A stretch of DNA of 64,000 nucleotides from Sphingobacterium sp. B16(2022) (GCF_012030425.1 NZ_JAAUVN010000001.1:124001-188000), one strand, 5' to 3'; positions 36,335 through 45,702 are shown, counted from the stretch's first letter. Numbers and translations: made by a program. The notes: generated from the sequence alone by a model not told the origin.

Positions 36335-36373
36335 AAAAAGAGGCATCCTTTATTTAAGGATGCCTCTTTTTTT
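36335..36373 (+). terminator. Terminator after eno
   Basis: A stem of about 16 bp (36335-36350 with 36356-36371) with a 5-nt loop and T7. The A5 left arm would also allow function on the minus strand for the DUF72 gene. Confidence 0.9.
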
Positions 36374-36429
36374 ACATGATATTCTAAGCTAGAGTTACAA
36401 TTTATATCATGCACTGCTAAGTGATAATT

Positions 36430-37308
36430 TTAAAATAATTTATCACTACCTGGGATATGTAAATCAAGTTTTAATTCCTTATTCAGCTTTTTGATGAAAT
36501 AACTTGCTAAAAGTGGTGATTCCAGTTCGATGTTTTGATGAATGAAAAAATATAGTTTCTGTAGACCTGCTTCCCGCCATTGTTTAATGACCATAACCCA
36601 GTCGTCCAATCTGGTGTAATCAGATGGATCATTGGCTCCGACATAGCGAATGAATGCCGATGGAGTAGTTAAATGCATATGTAAGAGGTCGCGTCTTCCT
36701 GCTGTGTCAACTAAGATATTTGTAATGTCAAATTGCTCAAGTAACTTGTAAAATGCAGTTGCTGTTTCAGCTTTGGAAAACCATTCCTGATTACGAACTT
36801 CTACTGCAAGTGGTAGTCCTTTCGGAAATTTAGAGATAAACTCACGGAGGCGTTCCATATCTTTTGGTTTATAGTTATCATGCATTTGTAAGAAGATCAT
36901 TCCTAACTTTTCTTCAAAGAGAGCGATATTATCTGTAAATTCCTTTACTTTTTCATCAGTGTTTAATAGACGGCTATAATGACTTATTGATTGCGGTATT
37001 TTAGGGAAAAATTTAAAGTCTGTGGGAGTCTTTTTTTTCCAAGTCTCAACTTGCTCTTTTGATGGTGCATTATAAAAGGTTGCATTGAGTTCAATACTGT
37101 TAAACTGGCTACTGTAGTAGGGAAGTTCATCTTTCGTTCCTTTCGGATAAAAGCCCTTTAAGTCCGATTTATTCCACTTAGCACATCCGACATAGATGGC
37201 AAATGCTTCCTTGTTTTTATTCTTTTTTAATAATTTTAGCGTATCCGGGGAAGTAGGGGGTAACGTAAAATCTATTTCTTGTGGATTTGATACCTGTCCA
37301 AATTTCAT
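36430..37308 (-). CDS. DUF72 domain protein
   Basis: The 292-residue protein has the DUF72 (YecE-like) TIM-barrel signatures: YVGCAKWNKSDLKGFYP near residue 38, FNSIELNATFYNAPS near 69 and PLAVEVRNQEWF near 165. The function is unknown; structural similarity to xylose-isomerase-like barrels has been noted for the family. No signal peptide. It is followed on the same strand by nothing close, and the 176-bp gap upstream separates it from the YceH gene. Confidence 0.88.
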   Translation of the reverse strand: MKFGQVSNPQEIDFTLPPTSPDTLKLLKKNKNKEAFAIYVGCAKWNKSDLKGFYPKGTKDELPYYSSQFNSIELNATFYNAPSKEQVETWKKKTPTDFKFFPKIPQSISHYSRLLNTDEKVKEFTDNIALFEEKLGMIFLQMHDNYKPKDMERLREFISKFPKGLPLAVEVRNQEWFSKAETATAFYKLLEQFDITNILVDTAGRRDLLHMHLTTPSAFIRYVGANDPSDYTRLDDWVMVIKQWREAGLQKLYFFIHQNIELESPLLASYFIKKLNKELKLDLHIPGSDKLF

Positions 37309-37484
37309 GTTGTTCCGTTTTATATTGTTTATAAAAAGTAAAGCGAAGCTGCGGATTTAAATAATGTAAACCGATTTTATTTTTATCTAAAATCACATGA
37401 TCTTTTTTGAAGTTGAGCTTACCATTGTGCGCTCGCGATTCTTAATAAATCACATTGAAAGAAGGATAAAATAAGCAGTCTATT

Positions 37485-38120
37485 TTAATGCAGTTCATCC
37501 CAAAGTTCTTGAAATTGTTGTTTCAATTGTGCTAATTCTTGTTCTAATGTTTCAATTCTTTTATGAAGGAGTACCGTATTTTCGGAAGGGGGATGTATTT
37601 GCTCAAATTGTTCCAAATCGATATCACCGAGTAAATGTATATATCGCACTTCCTTATGTCCTGGTTGTTTTTCTAATGCTTTTACAAATCCTTCAGATGC
37701 TAATTTTTCAAGATGTTCTGTAATGTCTTCCAAGGCTTCAAAATCATACAGACGACCTGAATTTGAATTTATTTCTCCGGCTGTTAATGGTCCGCGAAGT
37801 AGTAGAAGACAGATGATTGCTAGTTCTGATGGAACTAATGGAAATTGTATGGCAAAATTATGTTTATACTTTGTCACACGGCTACCTCCACCTACAACAT
37901 GCGCGATAAGACCCTTTTTTTTCAGTATGGCTAAGGTATTGATAATGGTCTCATCGGAATATTGTACCACAGGTCTTCGAGCCGTTTTTTGGTTGCAGGC
38001 ACTTTGGAGACCGTTCAGTGACATCGGGTAATATTCTGGGGTGACCTTTGACTTCTCGATTAAAGAGCCTAATACACGTTGCTCTTCGGCTGATAATTGT
38101 GGTTTGGTGCTAAGTTCCAT
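37485..38120 (-). CDS. YceH family (DUF480) protein
   Basis: The 211-residue protein has two winged-helix-like DUF480 repeats, with LSAEEQRVLGSLIEKSKVTPEYYPMSLNGL at the N-terminus and GPLTAGEINSNSGRLYDF in the second half. The C-terminus is a short coiled coil (about 182-211). The family is broadly conserved and function is unknown, though winged helices suggest nucleic-acid binding. It is divergent from the HDAC-like gene at 38249. Confidence 0.88.
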   Translation of the reverse strand: MELSTKPQLSAEEQRVLGSLIEKSKVTPEYYPMSLNGLQSACNQKTARRPVVQYSDETIINTLAILKKKGLIAHVVGGGSRVTKYKHNFAIQFPLVPSELAIICLLLLRGPLTAGEINSNSGRLYDFEALEDITEHLEKLASEGFVKALEKQPGHKEVRYIHLLGDIDLEQFEQIHPPSENTVLLHKRIETLEQELAQLKQQFQELWDELH

Positions 38121-38248
38121 AAATTTAATTAGTTGAAATCAAATATGCTATTTTTTAGAGGGGGAAACAATTATTTTTAAATATTATCCACAATAAAAAC
38201 CATTAAATATCCTTTTTATTATCTTAGTGAAGTTTTAAATATACAGCT

Positions 38249-39154
38249 TTGTTAAAGATCGCGTACCATCCCGAATATATTCATCCTGTACGTGCAGGCC
38301 ATCGATTTCCGATGGAAAAATATGAATTGATTCCATTACAGCTATTGCACGAAGGGGTAGTGAAAGCGGAAAATTTTTTTGAACCTCTACTTGTGTCATT
38401 TGAAATTGCTTGTTTAGCGCATGACCCCGGCTATGTGCAGGCTTTATTTGATCTGACATTAGATCCTAAGATGGTTCGGAGAATTGGTTTTCCTTTAACA
38501 AGGAGTCTAGTTGATCGTGAACGTTATCTGGTAGATGGTACGATAAAGTCCGCACTATATGCGCAACAAAATGGTATTTCGTTTAATATTGCAGGTGGAA
38601 CGCATCACGCGGGTTATGATTTTGGAGAAGGCTTTTGTTTATTGAATGATCAAGCTGTGGCCGCTCGTTATTTGCTTAAAAATAAGCTGGCAAAAAAAAT
38701 TTTAATCATCGACCTCGATGTGCATCAGGGCAACGGAACCGCTCATATATTTCAAGACGACCGAGATGTTTTTACTTTTTCGATTCACGGGGATAAAAAT
38801 TTTCCATTTATCAAAGAAAGTTCTGATTTGGATCTTCCTGTTTCGGATGGTATAACTGATGATGTATATTTGCAGTTGCTTAGCAAGCATCTGCCGAATC
38901 TCTTTAACAAAGTCAAACCAGATTTTGTTTTTTACCAGGCCGGAGTTGATATTCTGGCGACAGATAAATTGGGGAAATTGAAACTTTCTCCAGCAGGCTG
39001 TCGATTAAGAGATGAGTTTGTTCTGTTAAATTGTTTGCAATATCAGGTTCCAGTTCAAGTTTGTATGGGAGGAGGCTATTCTTTGCATATCAAAGATATT
39101 GTTAATGCACATTGCGAAACATTTAAAATCGCTGTCGATTTATATAATTTTTAA
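38249..39154 (+). CDS. Histone-deacetylase-family (AcuC-like) protein
   Basis: The 301-residue zinc amidohydrolase of the arginase/HDAC fold shows GGTHHAGYDFGEGFC (tandem His), DLDVHQGNGTA (zinc Asp and His) and a C-terminal GGGYS turn. In bacteria such enzymes deacetylate acetyl-CoA synthetase or polyamines; the substrate here is unknown. The start is TTG at 38249 (MLKIAYHPEY), the only start that fits the conserved N-terminus. It leads a plus-strand unit with the NdpA-like (22-bp gap) and DUF3810 genes. Confidence 0.88.
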   Translation: MLKIAYHPEYIHPVRAGHRFPMEKYELIPLQLLHEGVVKAENFFEPLLVSFEIACLAHDPGYVQALFDLTLDPKMVRRIGFPLTRSLVDRERYLVDGTIKSALYAQQNGISFNIAGGTHHAGYDFGEGFCLLNDQAVAARYLLKNKLAKKILIIDLDVHQGNGTAHIFQDDRDVFTFSIHGDKNFPFIKESSDLDLPVSDGITDDVYLQLLSKHLPNLFNKVKPDFVFYQAGVDILATDKLGKLKLSPAGCRLRDEFVLLNCLQYQVPVQVCMGGGYSLHIKDIVNAHCETFKIAVDLYNF

Positions 39155-39176
39155 AAATAAGATTTAAATAGGAAAT

Positions 39177-40232
39177 ATGTTTTTTCATCAAGATGCAACT
39201 TTCGATCAACTTTCTATCCATCGTGTAGGCAACAAGTCACAAGAGGAGTTTTATATATTATCAGAGCAACCTGTTCCACTTGAGAATGACGATGTATTAC
39301 CCCCTCTGCTTATGCAATATTTTATGAGTCCTTTTGCAAAGGTAAATGAAGTTTATCGCTTATTTCATCCCAATGGAGAACTGGCGTTAAATGAAATTTA
39401 TCACTTTACAAAACAGTTCTTTAATGAGCAATTAGCTTTTCATGAATACTCTCAGCAGATAGCAAAACACTTATATGAAGTTTGTATGCACCCGAAGATC
39501 AAACCTGGTGAGGTGTATGTGGTTTCATTGAAAAATGTACAGATTGAGGGTGAGAATTATGATGCTGTCGGAATTTTTAAGTCTGAGAACAAGGAAACTT
39601 ATCTAAAAGTATATCCGAATCAAGGTGGTTTTCAATTGGATTATGAGGAAGAAGCAATTAATATTAATAAATTGGATAAGGGTGTGATCATAGTCAATGT
39701 AGAAGAAGAGGAAGGTTATAAGGTGCTGGTTGTCGATCAAACGAATAAAACCGAGGCAGTTTATTGGAAAGATGATTTTCTAAAGATAAAAATTCGTAAT
39801 GATGATTTTAATCAGACGGGTAACTATTTGAAAGTTTATAAAAACTTTGTAAATGAGAAATTGGATGATATGTTTGAGTTAGAAAAGGCTGATAAGATTG
39901 ATCTGCTCAATAAATCATTGAATTACTTTAAAGAAAAAGAGACTTTTGATCAAGAGGAATTTGAGGAGGAAGTAATTGGTAATCCTATTGCAGCAACAAT
40001 GTTTAATGACTTCCGATCTGGATTTGAAGATGAATTTGATTCTCCTTTTCAAAGCAGTTTTGATATCGCTGACAAAGCGGTTAAAAAAATGGAAGCATCT
40101 TATAAGACCGTATTAAAGCTGGATAAAAATTTTCATGTTTATTTGCATGGTAAACGAGAATATATTGAAAAGGGATTTGATGAAGAAAAAGGGATGAATT
40201 ATTACAAGCTATATTTTGAGAATGAGAGCTAA
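39177..40232 (+). CDS. Nucleoid-associated protein, NdpA/YejK-like
   Basis: The 351-residue protein resembles the 37-kDa nucleoid-associated family: LSIHRVGNKSQEEFYILSEQ at the N-terminus, then the central block HPKIKPGEVYVVSLKNVQ and KDDFLKIKIRNDDFNQTGNYLKVYKNFV. The protein is acidic and cytoplasmic. E. coli YejK is nucleoid-associated without a defined activity. It sits between an HDAC-like and a DUF3810 gene in a tight operon, 22 and 16 bp from each. Confidence 0.8.
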   Translation: MFFHQDATFDQLSIHRVGNKSQEEFYILSEQPVPLENDDVLPPLLMQYFMSPFAKVNEVYRLFHPNGELALNEIYHFTKQFFNEQLAFHEYSQQIAKHLYEVCMHPKIKPGEVYVVSLKNVQIEGENYDAVGIFKSENKETYLKVYPNQGGFQLDYEEEAININKLDKGVIIVNVEEEEGYKVLVVDQTNKTEAVYWKDDFLKIKIRNDDFNQTGNYLKVYKNFVNEKLDDMFELEKADKIDLLNKSLNYFKEKETFDQEEFEEEVIGNPIAATMFNDFRSGFEDEFDSPFQSSFDIADKAVKKMEASYKTVLKLDKNFHVYLHGKREYIEKGFDEEKGMNYYKLYFENES

Positions 40233-40248
40233 TATATAAACCACGTTT

Positions 40249-41319
40249 ATGCTAAAGAAACCACTTATCTGTTTTGCAATACTGTGTTTTATTACTGCAA
40301 TAATCACCATTCTGGAAGGAAATACGTTTTTTGTTGAGCATTATTATTCAAGAATGTGGTATCCTTCTTTTTCATATTTACCACAAGCTATTTTTGGTTA
40401 TTTACCTTTTAGTATTGGGGACTTATTTTACTTTTTTGCTGTTTGTTGCCTTTTACTACTAATCGTTAATGTTGTTAAGTACCTATTTAAAAAAAGGTAT
40501 GTTTATGCAGGTAGATTCCTAGTATATCTTATTAACGTAATTTTGGGCTTATACTTGTTTTTTTACATAAGCTGGGGGATGAACTATTACCGGATACCCA
40601 TTGTCCAAAATATAGGTTTAAGCACAGATAGTCTAAAGTTGGCTGATTATCTTGTTGTCCTGGAAACATGTCTCGATTCGACAAATATTTTGCGTTCCCA
40701 AATAAATCCAAAGCAATGGGAGCATCAGGATGAAAAGATAAAAAGAGAGATGATAGCATTAGTACAGTCGGATACGACTTTCCAATCTTTTCTTTCAACG
40801 ACTTTAGTTGGTGCAAAGGGTCCCCTTAATAGTCATTGGGTCTCCTATTTTGGTGTGTCAGGATATTTTAATCCTTTTACACATGAAGCACATGTGAATA
40901 CAGCAATGCCTGTTTTTTCTAGTCCTTTTACGTATGTTCATGAATTGGCTCATCAACAGGGGGTGGGTTTTGAAGACGAAGCAAATTTTATCGCCTATGT
41001 GCGATTGAAAAACCATTCAGAGCTTTTTTACCGCTATTCCAGCTATTTACAAACAACATCATATATGCTACAGGAGCTGAGGGGAATAGATGTGGAATTG
41101 TTTGCTACTTATAAAAAACGCCTTTCCCAACTTGTAGTGGCGGATCTGAAGGAGGAAGCTACTTTTTGGAGCAATTATACTGGCTGGACTAATAAAGTCT
41201 TTGGTATCTTCTATAATGGCTATTTGAAGCATAATAATCAAAAGGAGGGTATGGCCCGCTATGATAGAATGACGAGACTTGTCGTAGCTTATGAATTAAA
41301 GCTTAAAGGATGCCTTTAA
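40249..41319 (+). CDS. DUF3810 membrane protein with HExxH motif
   Basis: The 356-residue protein has three N-terminal membrane segments (about 6-22, 56-80, 88-110). A long soluble part follows with HELAHQQG at 231-238 (H231, E232, H235), a zinc-metallopeptidase-like HExxH. A downstream FEDEANFIAY supplies possible third-ligand acidic residues. This matches DUF3810, a Bacteroidota and Firmicutes family of unproven function. It is the last gene of the HDAC-NdpA unit. Confidence 0.85.
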   Translation: MLKKPLICFAILCFITAIITILEGNTFFVEHYYSRMWYPSFSYLPQAIFGYLPFSIGDLFYFFAVCCLLLLIVNVVKYLFKKRYVYAGRFLVYLINVILGLYLFFYISWGMNYYRIPIVQNIGLSTDSLKLADYLVVLETCLDSTNILRSQINPKQWEHQDEKIKREMIALVQSDTTFQSFLSTTLVGAKGPLNSHWVSYFGVSGYFNPFTHEAHVNTAMPVFSSPFTYVHELAHQQGVGFEDEANFIAYVRLKNHSELFYRYSSYLQTTSYMLQELRGIDVELFATYKKRLSQLVVADLKEEATFWSNYTGWTNKVFGIFYNGYLKHNNQKEGMARYDRMTRLVVAYELKLKGCL

Positions 41320-41328
41320 AATAATTTT

Positions 41329-41367
41329 AAATAAGAAAAAGCGAGCATTGCTCGCTTTTTCTTATTT
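41329..41367. terminator. Bidirectional terminator overlapping a stop codon
   Basis: A long perfect inverted repeat centred near 41348 has a GCGAGC core and A5/T5 arms. Its right arm includes the stop codon of the minus-strand 41362 gene. Confidence 0.9.
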
Positions 41368-42000
41368 AATCGTTATAATCTCAGTCTTGCCATCTGTACC
41401 CGGGCTACCGGAATAGATCTGACCTTGAGGAAGTCCTCTCAAGCCAGCAGGAGCTTGTCTTACGCGATCATAAATAGATCTTAAATCGCTGGTTGCATTG
41501 ACATTTTTACCTCCACCTTCATTTGCAATCTGCAAATAATTAGGTTGTTTTTTATTTTCTCTTTGCGGTACAAGGCTATTTTCTGAAAGTGTTAATTTAA
41601 CATTTCCACCATTACCATTTGGAAATGTTTTTGTTCCATTAAAGGCATTATCTCCTTTAGCTATAATATACAGCGACCCTAATTTTTGAATATTAGCTTG
41701 AATATCAAAATTGGAACCGTTATTTTTTCCATCTGTCCCCGAAATAGAAGCATTATTACCTATAATGGCGTGACCAACATTTAAAATGACATTTTTGTTT
41801 GCGTAAAACATCAAGGAAGCTTTATCGCCCATGATCAAAGTGTCAATATGCAAATTAATCGTCGAGTCTGAGGATTTGGTATTGTAGACTTTTTTAGCCT
41901 TTTTCCCAATTTCTAATTTGCTGATGTGCTCAACATTACTTTGTGCATATGACTGAAATCCCAAAAAAGCAAGGGCAAAAATTGTAATTATTTTTTTCAT
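41362..42000 (-). CDS. Secreted beta-rich hypothetical protein
   Basis: The 212-residue protein has a signal peptide (MKKIITIFALAFLGFQSYAQ). The mature part repeats short strand-like units with ordered Asn, Gly and hydrophobic residues (IDTLIMGDKASLMFY, VILNVGHAIIGNNASISG), which suggests a parallel beta-solenoid. The tail is Pro/Gly-rich (LRGLPQGQIYSGSPGTDG). I do not recognise a family; probably surface or periplasmic. Confidence 0.65.
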   Translation of the reverse strand: MKKIITIFALAFLGFQSYAQSNVEHISKLEIGKKAKKVYNTKSSDSTINLHIDTLIMGDKASLMFYANKNVILNVGHAIIGNNASISGTDGKNNGSNFDIQANIQKLGSLYIIAKGDNAFNGTKTFPNGNGGNVKLTLSENSLVPQRENKKQPNYLQIANEGGGKNVNATSDLRSIYDRVRQAPAGLRGLPQGQIYSGSPGTDGKTEIITIK

Positions 42001-42065
42001 GGCTATTTGTTTTTTATGTTAAACAACATCTGTTTGACGAATAGCGTTTTTGAAGGTTTAATGCG

Positions 42066-43175
42066 CTACTTCAAATACTGAACAATTAATTTAGCGGTTT
42101 TGTTTGATGCTCCTGGTTCTCCTAGTTTTTGGGCCAATGTTTCATAATTTTCCATTACACTTGCCCGGTATTCTGCTTTATTGATCAATTGATCTAACTC
42201 TTGTGCAATATCGTAAGTGGTACAATCGTCTTGAATCAATTCTCTTACAGACAAGAAGTCATTAATTAAATTGACCAGCGAAATGAATTTTACTTTAATG
42301 ACCTGTTTAGCAATCCATATAGATAGTGCATTGGCTTTATAAACAACGACTTGAGGTACTTTAAGAATTCCAGTCTCCAATGTTGCTGTCCCACTTGTTA
42401 CGACTGCTGCTTCGGCATGTTTTAATAAATCGTAAGTAGCATTAAATACAATTGGTATATTTTGATCACCAATGTATTGCTGGTAGTATGATTTATCAAA
42501 ATTTGGTGCTCCTGCAATTACAAATTGATGCATTGGAAAGAGGTAGGTTAAATTTGCCATAACCGGTAATAACTTTTCTATTTCCATTTTACGGCTACCA
42601 GGCAGCAATGCGATGATTGGCCGTTCGCTGAGCTGTTGTTCCGTAATGAAATTAGGATTGAATTTGTAAGATGAAATGGCATCTAGTAATGGATTTCCAA
42701 CATAGTCAACGGGCATTTTCCATTTTTTATAAAAATCGACTTCAAAGGGAAGGATACAGAACATGTGATCGACGACATGTTTAATTTTAATCACACGTTT
42801 TTGATTCCATGCCCATACTTTTGGAGAAATATAGTAACATGTTTTTATACCTTTTTTCTTGGCAAAATCTGCGATTTTTAAGTTAAAGCCGGGGAAATCA
42901 ATTAAAATGACACAATCAGGCTTTTCTTTAATAATATCTTCTTTTACCTTTTTTAGATTTTTTGAAATGGTACCTAAGTTTTTTAATACTTCGACAAAGC
43001 CCATAAAGGCCATTTCCGAAGTGTGTATTAAGGCCTTTTGATCTGCAGATTCTTCCATCTGCGTGCCGCCTACGATTTTGAAGGTAGCGTCTGGATCTTC
43101 GACTTTTAATGCGTTGATCAAGTTTGCACCATGTAAATCTCCGGAAGATTCGCCTGCTATAAGATAATATTTCAT
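42066..43175 (-). CDS. lpxB: Lipid-A-disaccharide synthase
   Basis: LpxB joins UDP-2,3-diacylglucosamine and lipid X into the lipid A disaccharide at the inner membrane, so this organism makes lipopolysaccharide. I take the ATG at 43175 (369 residues), giving MKYYLIAGESSGDLHGANL, rather than a TTG six codons upstream. GT19 features include SGDLHG, the segment FPGFNLKIADFAKKKGIKTCYYISPKVWAW and the glycosyltransferase site VTSGTATLETGI. It is divergent from the divIC gene. Confidence 0.95.
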   Translation of the reverse strand: MKYYLIAGESSGDLHGANLINALKVEDPDATFKIVGGTQMEESADQKALIHTSEMAFMGFVEVLKNLGTISKNLKKVKEDIIKEKPDCVILIDFPGFNLKIADFAKKKGIKTCYYISPKVWAWNQKRVIKIKHVVDHMFCILPFEVDFYKKWKMPVDYVGNPLLDAISSYKFNPNFITEQQLSERPIIALLPGSRKMEIEKLLPVMANLTYLFPMHQFVIAGAPNFDKSYYQQYIGDQNIPIVFNATYDLLKHAEAAVVTSGTATLETGILKVPQVVVYKANALSIWIAKQVIKVKFISLVNLINDFLSVRELIQDDCTTYDIAQELDQLINKAEYRASVMENYETLAQKLGEPGASNKTAKLIVQYLK

Positions 43176-43475
43176 TTGCTCGATTCTATTCAATAATAGG
43201 GTTAAACTTAGATAATTTTGCTTAGATCCGCAATATTATTGCGCTTATATAAAAGTAATGATATTGGATTTATCGTTTTATGGATACAGTATGGGTGATT
43301 CATTTTTTGATGATGATTGCGCATTTCTAATGAAGAAAGTTACAGGTTCCTTTTATAATAGATGATTATCACGCAGTTTTTCCATAATTAATGTGTTCAT
43401 AATTAGACTTTAGCTAATTTTTAGATAAATGTTTTTATATTTAATTGAGATTTAGCATGTATAGATCTTAAATAT
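43176..43475. other. Divergent intergenic region with small palindrome and mini-ORF
   Basis: It holds a 15-bp palindrome CGCAATA-T-TATTGCG (43229-43243) and a 35-codon ORF (43258-43365, MILDLSFYGYSMGDSFFDDD...) with no clear ribosome site. I cannot support the ORF as a gene. The divIC promoter occupies the right end. Confidence 0.4.
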
Positions 43476-43483
43476 TACTTTTG
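43476..43483 (+). promoter_or_regulatory. -7 element placing divIC on a leaderless mRNA
   Basis: TACTTTTG matches TAnnTTTG exactly and ends 4 bases before the divIC ATG, so the predicted transcription start coincides with the start codon. Confidence 0.5.
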
Positions 43484-43487
43484 TACT

Positions 43488-43793
43488 ATGGATAGATTTT
43501 TAGCACTTATTCGAAACAAATATTTTTTAGCTGGTATAGCTTTTACTGTTTGGATGTGTTTTTTTGATCGTAATGATTTTGCAACACAATATAGTTACCA
43601 GCATCAAAAAAGTAATTTGGAGAGAGAGAAAGCGTTTTACGAGAAAGAAAATGAGAGTATTATTGAAACCATAACAGACATCCGCTCTGATCAACGTGAA
43701 GTGCAAAGGATAGCTCGTGAAAAATATAAAATGAAGAAAGAAAATGAGGATGTTTATATTGTAACCGAGGTAGAACCAAAAGAAGAAAATTAA
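43488..43793 (+). CDS. FtsB/DivIC-like septum formation initiator
   Basis: The 101-residue protein has one membrane helix (about 12-25, FLAGIAFTVWMCFF) followed by a heptad-rich coiled coil (about 38-75). The end, REVQRIAREKYKMKKENEDVYIV, is diagnostic of the FtsB/DivIC family. These proteins link FtsQ and FtsL in the divisome. In Bacteroidota it often neighbours eno, here about 7 kb away. The mRNA may be leaderless. Confidence 0.88.
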   Translation: MDRFLALIRNKYFLAGIAFTVWMCFFDRNDFATQYSYQHQKSNLEREKAFYEKENESIIETITDIRSDQREVQRIAREKYKMKKENEDVYIVTEVEPKEEN

Positions 43794-43829
43794 ATCCAAG
43801 TTTCCTTTCTTTAGGATATTGAATTATTA

Positions 43830-43883
43830 GAATAACATAAAAAAGGCTGTTTCGATCTTGAAACAGCCTTTTTTATGTTATTC
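43830..43883. terminator. Bidirectional terminator overlapping permease stop codon
   Basis: A perfect 24-bp stem (43830-43853 with 43860-43883) has a 6-nt loop, A6/T6 arms and core GGCTGTTTC. The right arm includes the last two codons of the permease gene. Confidence 0.93.
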
Positions 43884-45365
43884 TTCTGTCTTATGCTCTG
43901 CGGCATATTCTTTTCTTATTTTCGAATGTTTTTTGCTATAAACAAAGTAAATTATTACACCGATCAACATCCAGATGCCTAGTCGTTCCCAAGATTCAAT
44001 AGGTAATGATGCCATCATTAATACACAGACTAAAATACCGAGTATCGGAATAAGTGGTACAAATGGTGTTTTAAATGGACGTTCCAGGTTTGGTTCTGTT
44101 TTGCGTAATACAAGTATCCCTATACACACTAATGTAAATGCAAATAAGGTACCAATACTGACCATGTGGCCTAAATCGGATACGGGCACAAATCCGGCAA
44201 AAATACTTACAAATACCATGAAAATTAAATTTGTTTTCCAAGGAGTCTGTCTTTTTGATAGATCTGAAAATATTCGAGGTAATAGACCATCTTTACTCAT
44301 TGAATAAAATACACGGCTTTGACCTAAAAGCATGACCAAAATTACAGATGTATATCCAGCGATAATCGTTACGATTAAAGCTGTGTTTAAGAAGGTATAA
44401 CCTGTTTTTGCAAATGCAGTGGCAACAGGTTTGGCATCACCTTTAAACTCAGTGTAAGGTGCCAATCCAGTCAATACATATGAAAACAATACATATAGTA
44501 AGGTACAGATAATCAAAGAACCAATAATACCGATTGGCATTCCTTTTTTAGGATTTTTAGCTTCTTGCGCAGCAGTACTAACGGCATCAAAACCGATAAA
44601 AGCAAAAAATACAACTCCAGCCGCTCTCAGGATACCGCTAAAACCAAAATGACCAAAATCATCGCTACCCAGAAAACTCCAGAAGCTTAACTGGCCACTT
44701 TTCACCATTTCTTCTCCATGATTGACAGGTATAAAAGGTGTGTGATTCGCTGGATCTATGAATCCCCAACCCAGTACAATGAAAATTAGAACTACAGCAA
44801 CTTTTAGAATAACTAAAATGTTATTTACAAAAGAAGATTCTTCTGTACCGCGCATTAAAAGTAGTGATAGTAAACAAACAATGATAATTGCAGGAACATT
44901 GACAATACCACCTTCCCAAGGACCATGTAGAAATTGAGTTGGAATTTCGACGCCTAATGTTAAGAGAAGTTGATTGAAGTATTGGGACCAACTAACAGAT
45001 ACCGTAGCTGCTGCCAAAGCATATTCTAAGACTAGATCCCATCCAATTATCCACGCCATAAATTCACCCATCGTAGCATATGAATAGGTATAAGCAGATC
45101 CAGCAACCGGGATCATCGATGCAAATTCTGCATAACATAAACCTGCAAAACCACAGCCTACAGCCGCAATAATAAAAGAGAGTACTACAGCAGGACCAGC
45201 ATGGTCGGCCGCCGCTATACCTGTCAGTGAAAATAAGCCTGCACCTATAATGGCACCTACTCCTAATGCAATAAGTCCAGAACTGGAGAGTGTACGTTTT
45301 AATGTACCTTGGCCATTTAGCTCTGCTTCTGCGATTAATTTGCTAATCGATTTTTTAAAAAGCAT
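43878..45365 (-). CDS. APC-family amino acid permease
   Basis: The 495-residue inner-membrane protein has about 12-13 membrane helices. The APC signature GVGAIIGAGLFSLTGIAA lies near residue 36, and FFAFIGFDAVSTAAQEAKNP near 260 matches helix 6-7 of cationic amino acid transporters of the YfnA/CAT type. The N-terminus is cytoplasmic. Substrate inferred only as an amino acid. It has its own -7 element (45420-45427 on the minus strand). Confidence 0.92.
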   Translation of the reverse strand: MLFKKSISKLIAEAELNGQGTLKRTLSSSGLIALGVGAIIGAGLFSLTGIAAADHAGPAVVLSFIIAAVGCGFAGLCYAEFASMIPVAGSAYTYSYATMGEFMAWIIGWDLVLEYALAAATVSVSWSQYFNQLLLTLGVEIPTQFLHGPWEGGIVNVPAIIIVCLLSLLLMRGTEESSFVNNILVILKVAVVLIFIVLGWGFIDPANHTPFIPVNHGEEMVKSGQLSFWSFLGSDDFGHFGFSGILRAAGVVFFAFIGFDAVSTAAQEAKNPKKGMPIGIIGSLIICTLLYVLFSYVLTGLAPYTEFKGDAKPVATAFAKTGYTFLNTALIVTIIAGYTSVILVMLLGQSRVFYSMSKDGLLPRIFSDLSKRQTPWKTNLIFMVFVSIFAGFVPVSDLGHMVSIGTLFAFTLVCIGILVLRKTEPNLERPFKTPFVPLIPILGILVCVLMMASLPIESWERLGIWMLIGVIIYFVYSKKHSKIRKEYAAEHKTEE

Positions 45366-45652
45366 AAATATGTTTTAAGTGGGTTGTTTTTTAATGTTTA
45401 TTGATTGTCTTTTCAAAGTCAAATATAGTTTATTATATGAAAAAAGAGGAAGTTTTTTTTGTTTCTGTTCTTGATATAATGATAATTAATGTTTATAAAG
45501 CTGTTGTAAAGTATTTTTACATAGCCTAACTTATTTAAACTTGTTCAAAATAAAAGAAAGAAATTTTTAAATAAAGTATTGGGAGTTTGAACACAGAATG
45601 GTAAAGAATCTGCGCGTTAATGATTCAATATTCGTATAAAGGCTTTAAAAAT
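45366..45652. other. Intergenic region upstream of permease
   Basis: The minus-strand -7 element TATATTTG (45427-45420) would drive the permease with a leader of about 50 nt; the -33 side is not clear. No gene is seen in the rest of the AT-rich stretch. Confidence 0.45.
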
Positions 45653-45702
45653 AAAAAAGCTTTAAACCTTATATGTGAAATATTTTGGTTTAAAGCTTTT
45701 TT
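45653..45702 (-). terminator. Strong terminator after the 45727 gene
   Basis: A perfect 16-bp stem (45653-45668 with 45687-45702) with an 18-nt loop and A6/T6 arms. It ends transcription of the minus-strand gene that stops at 45727. Confidence 0.9.
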
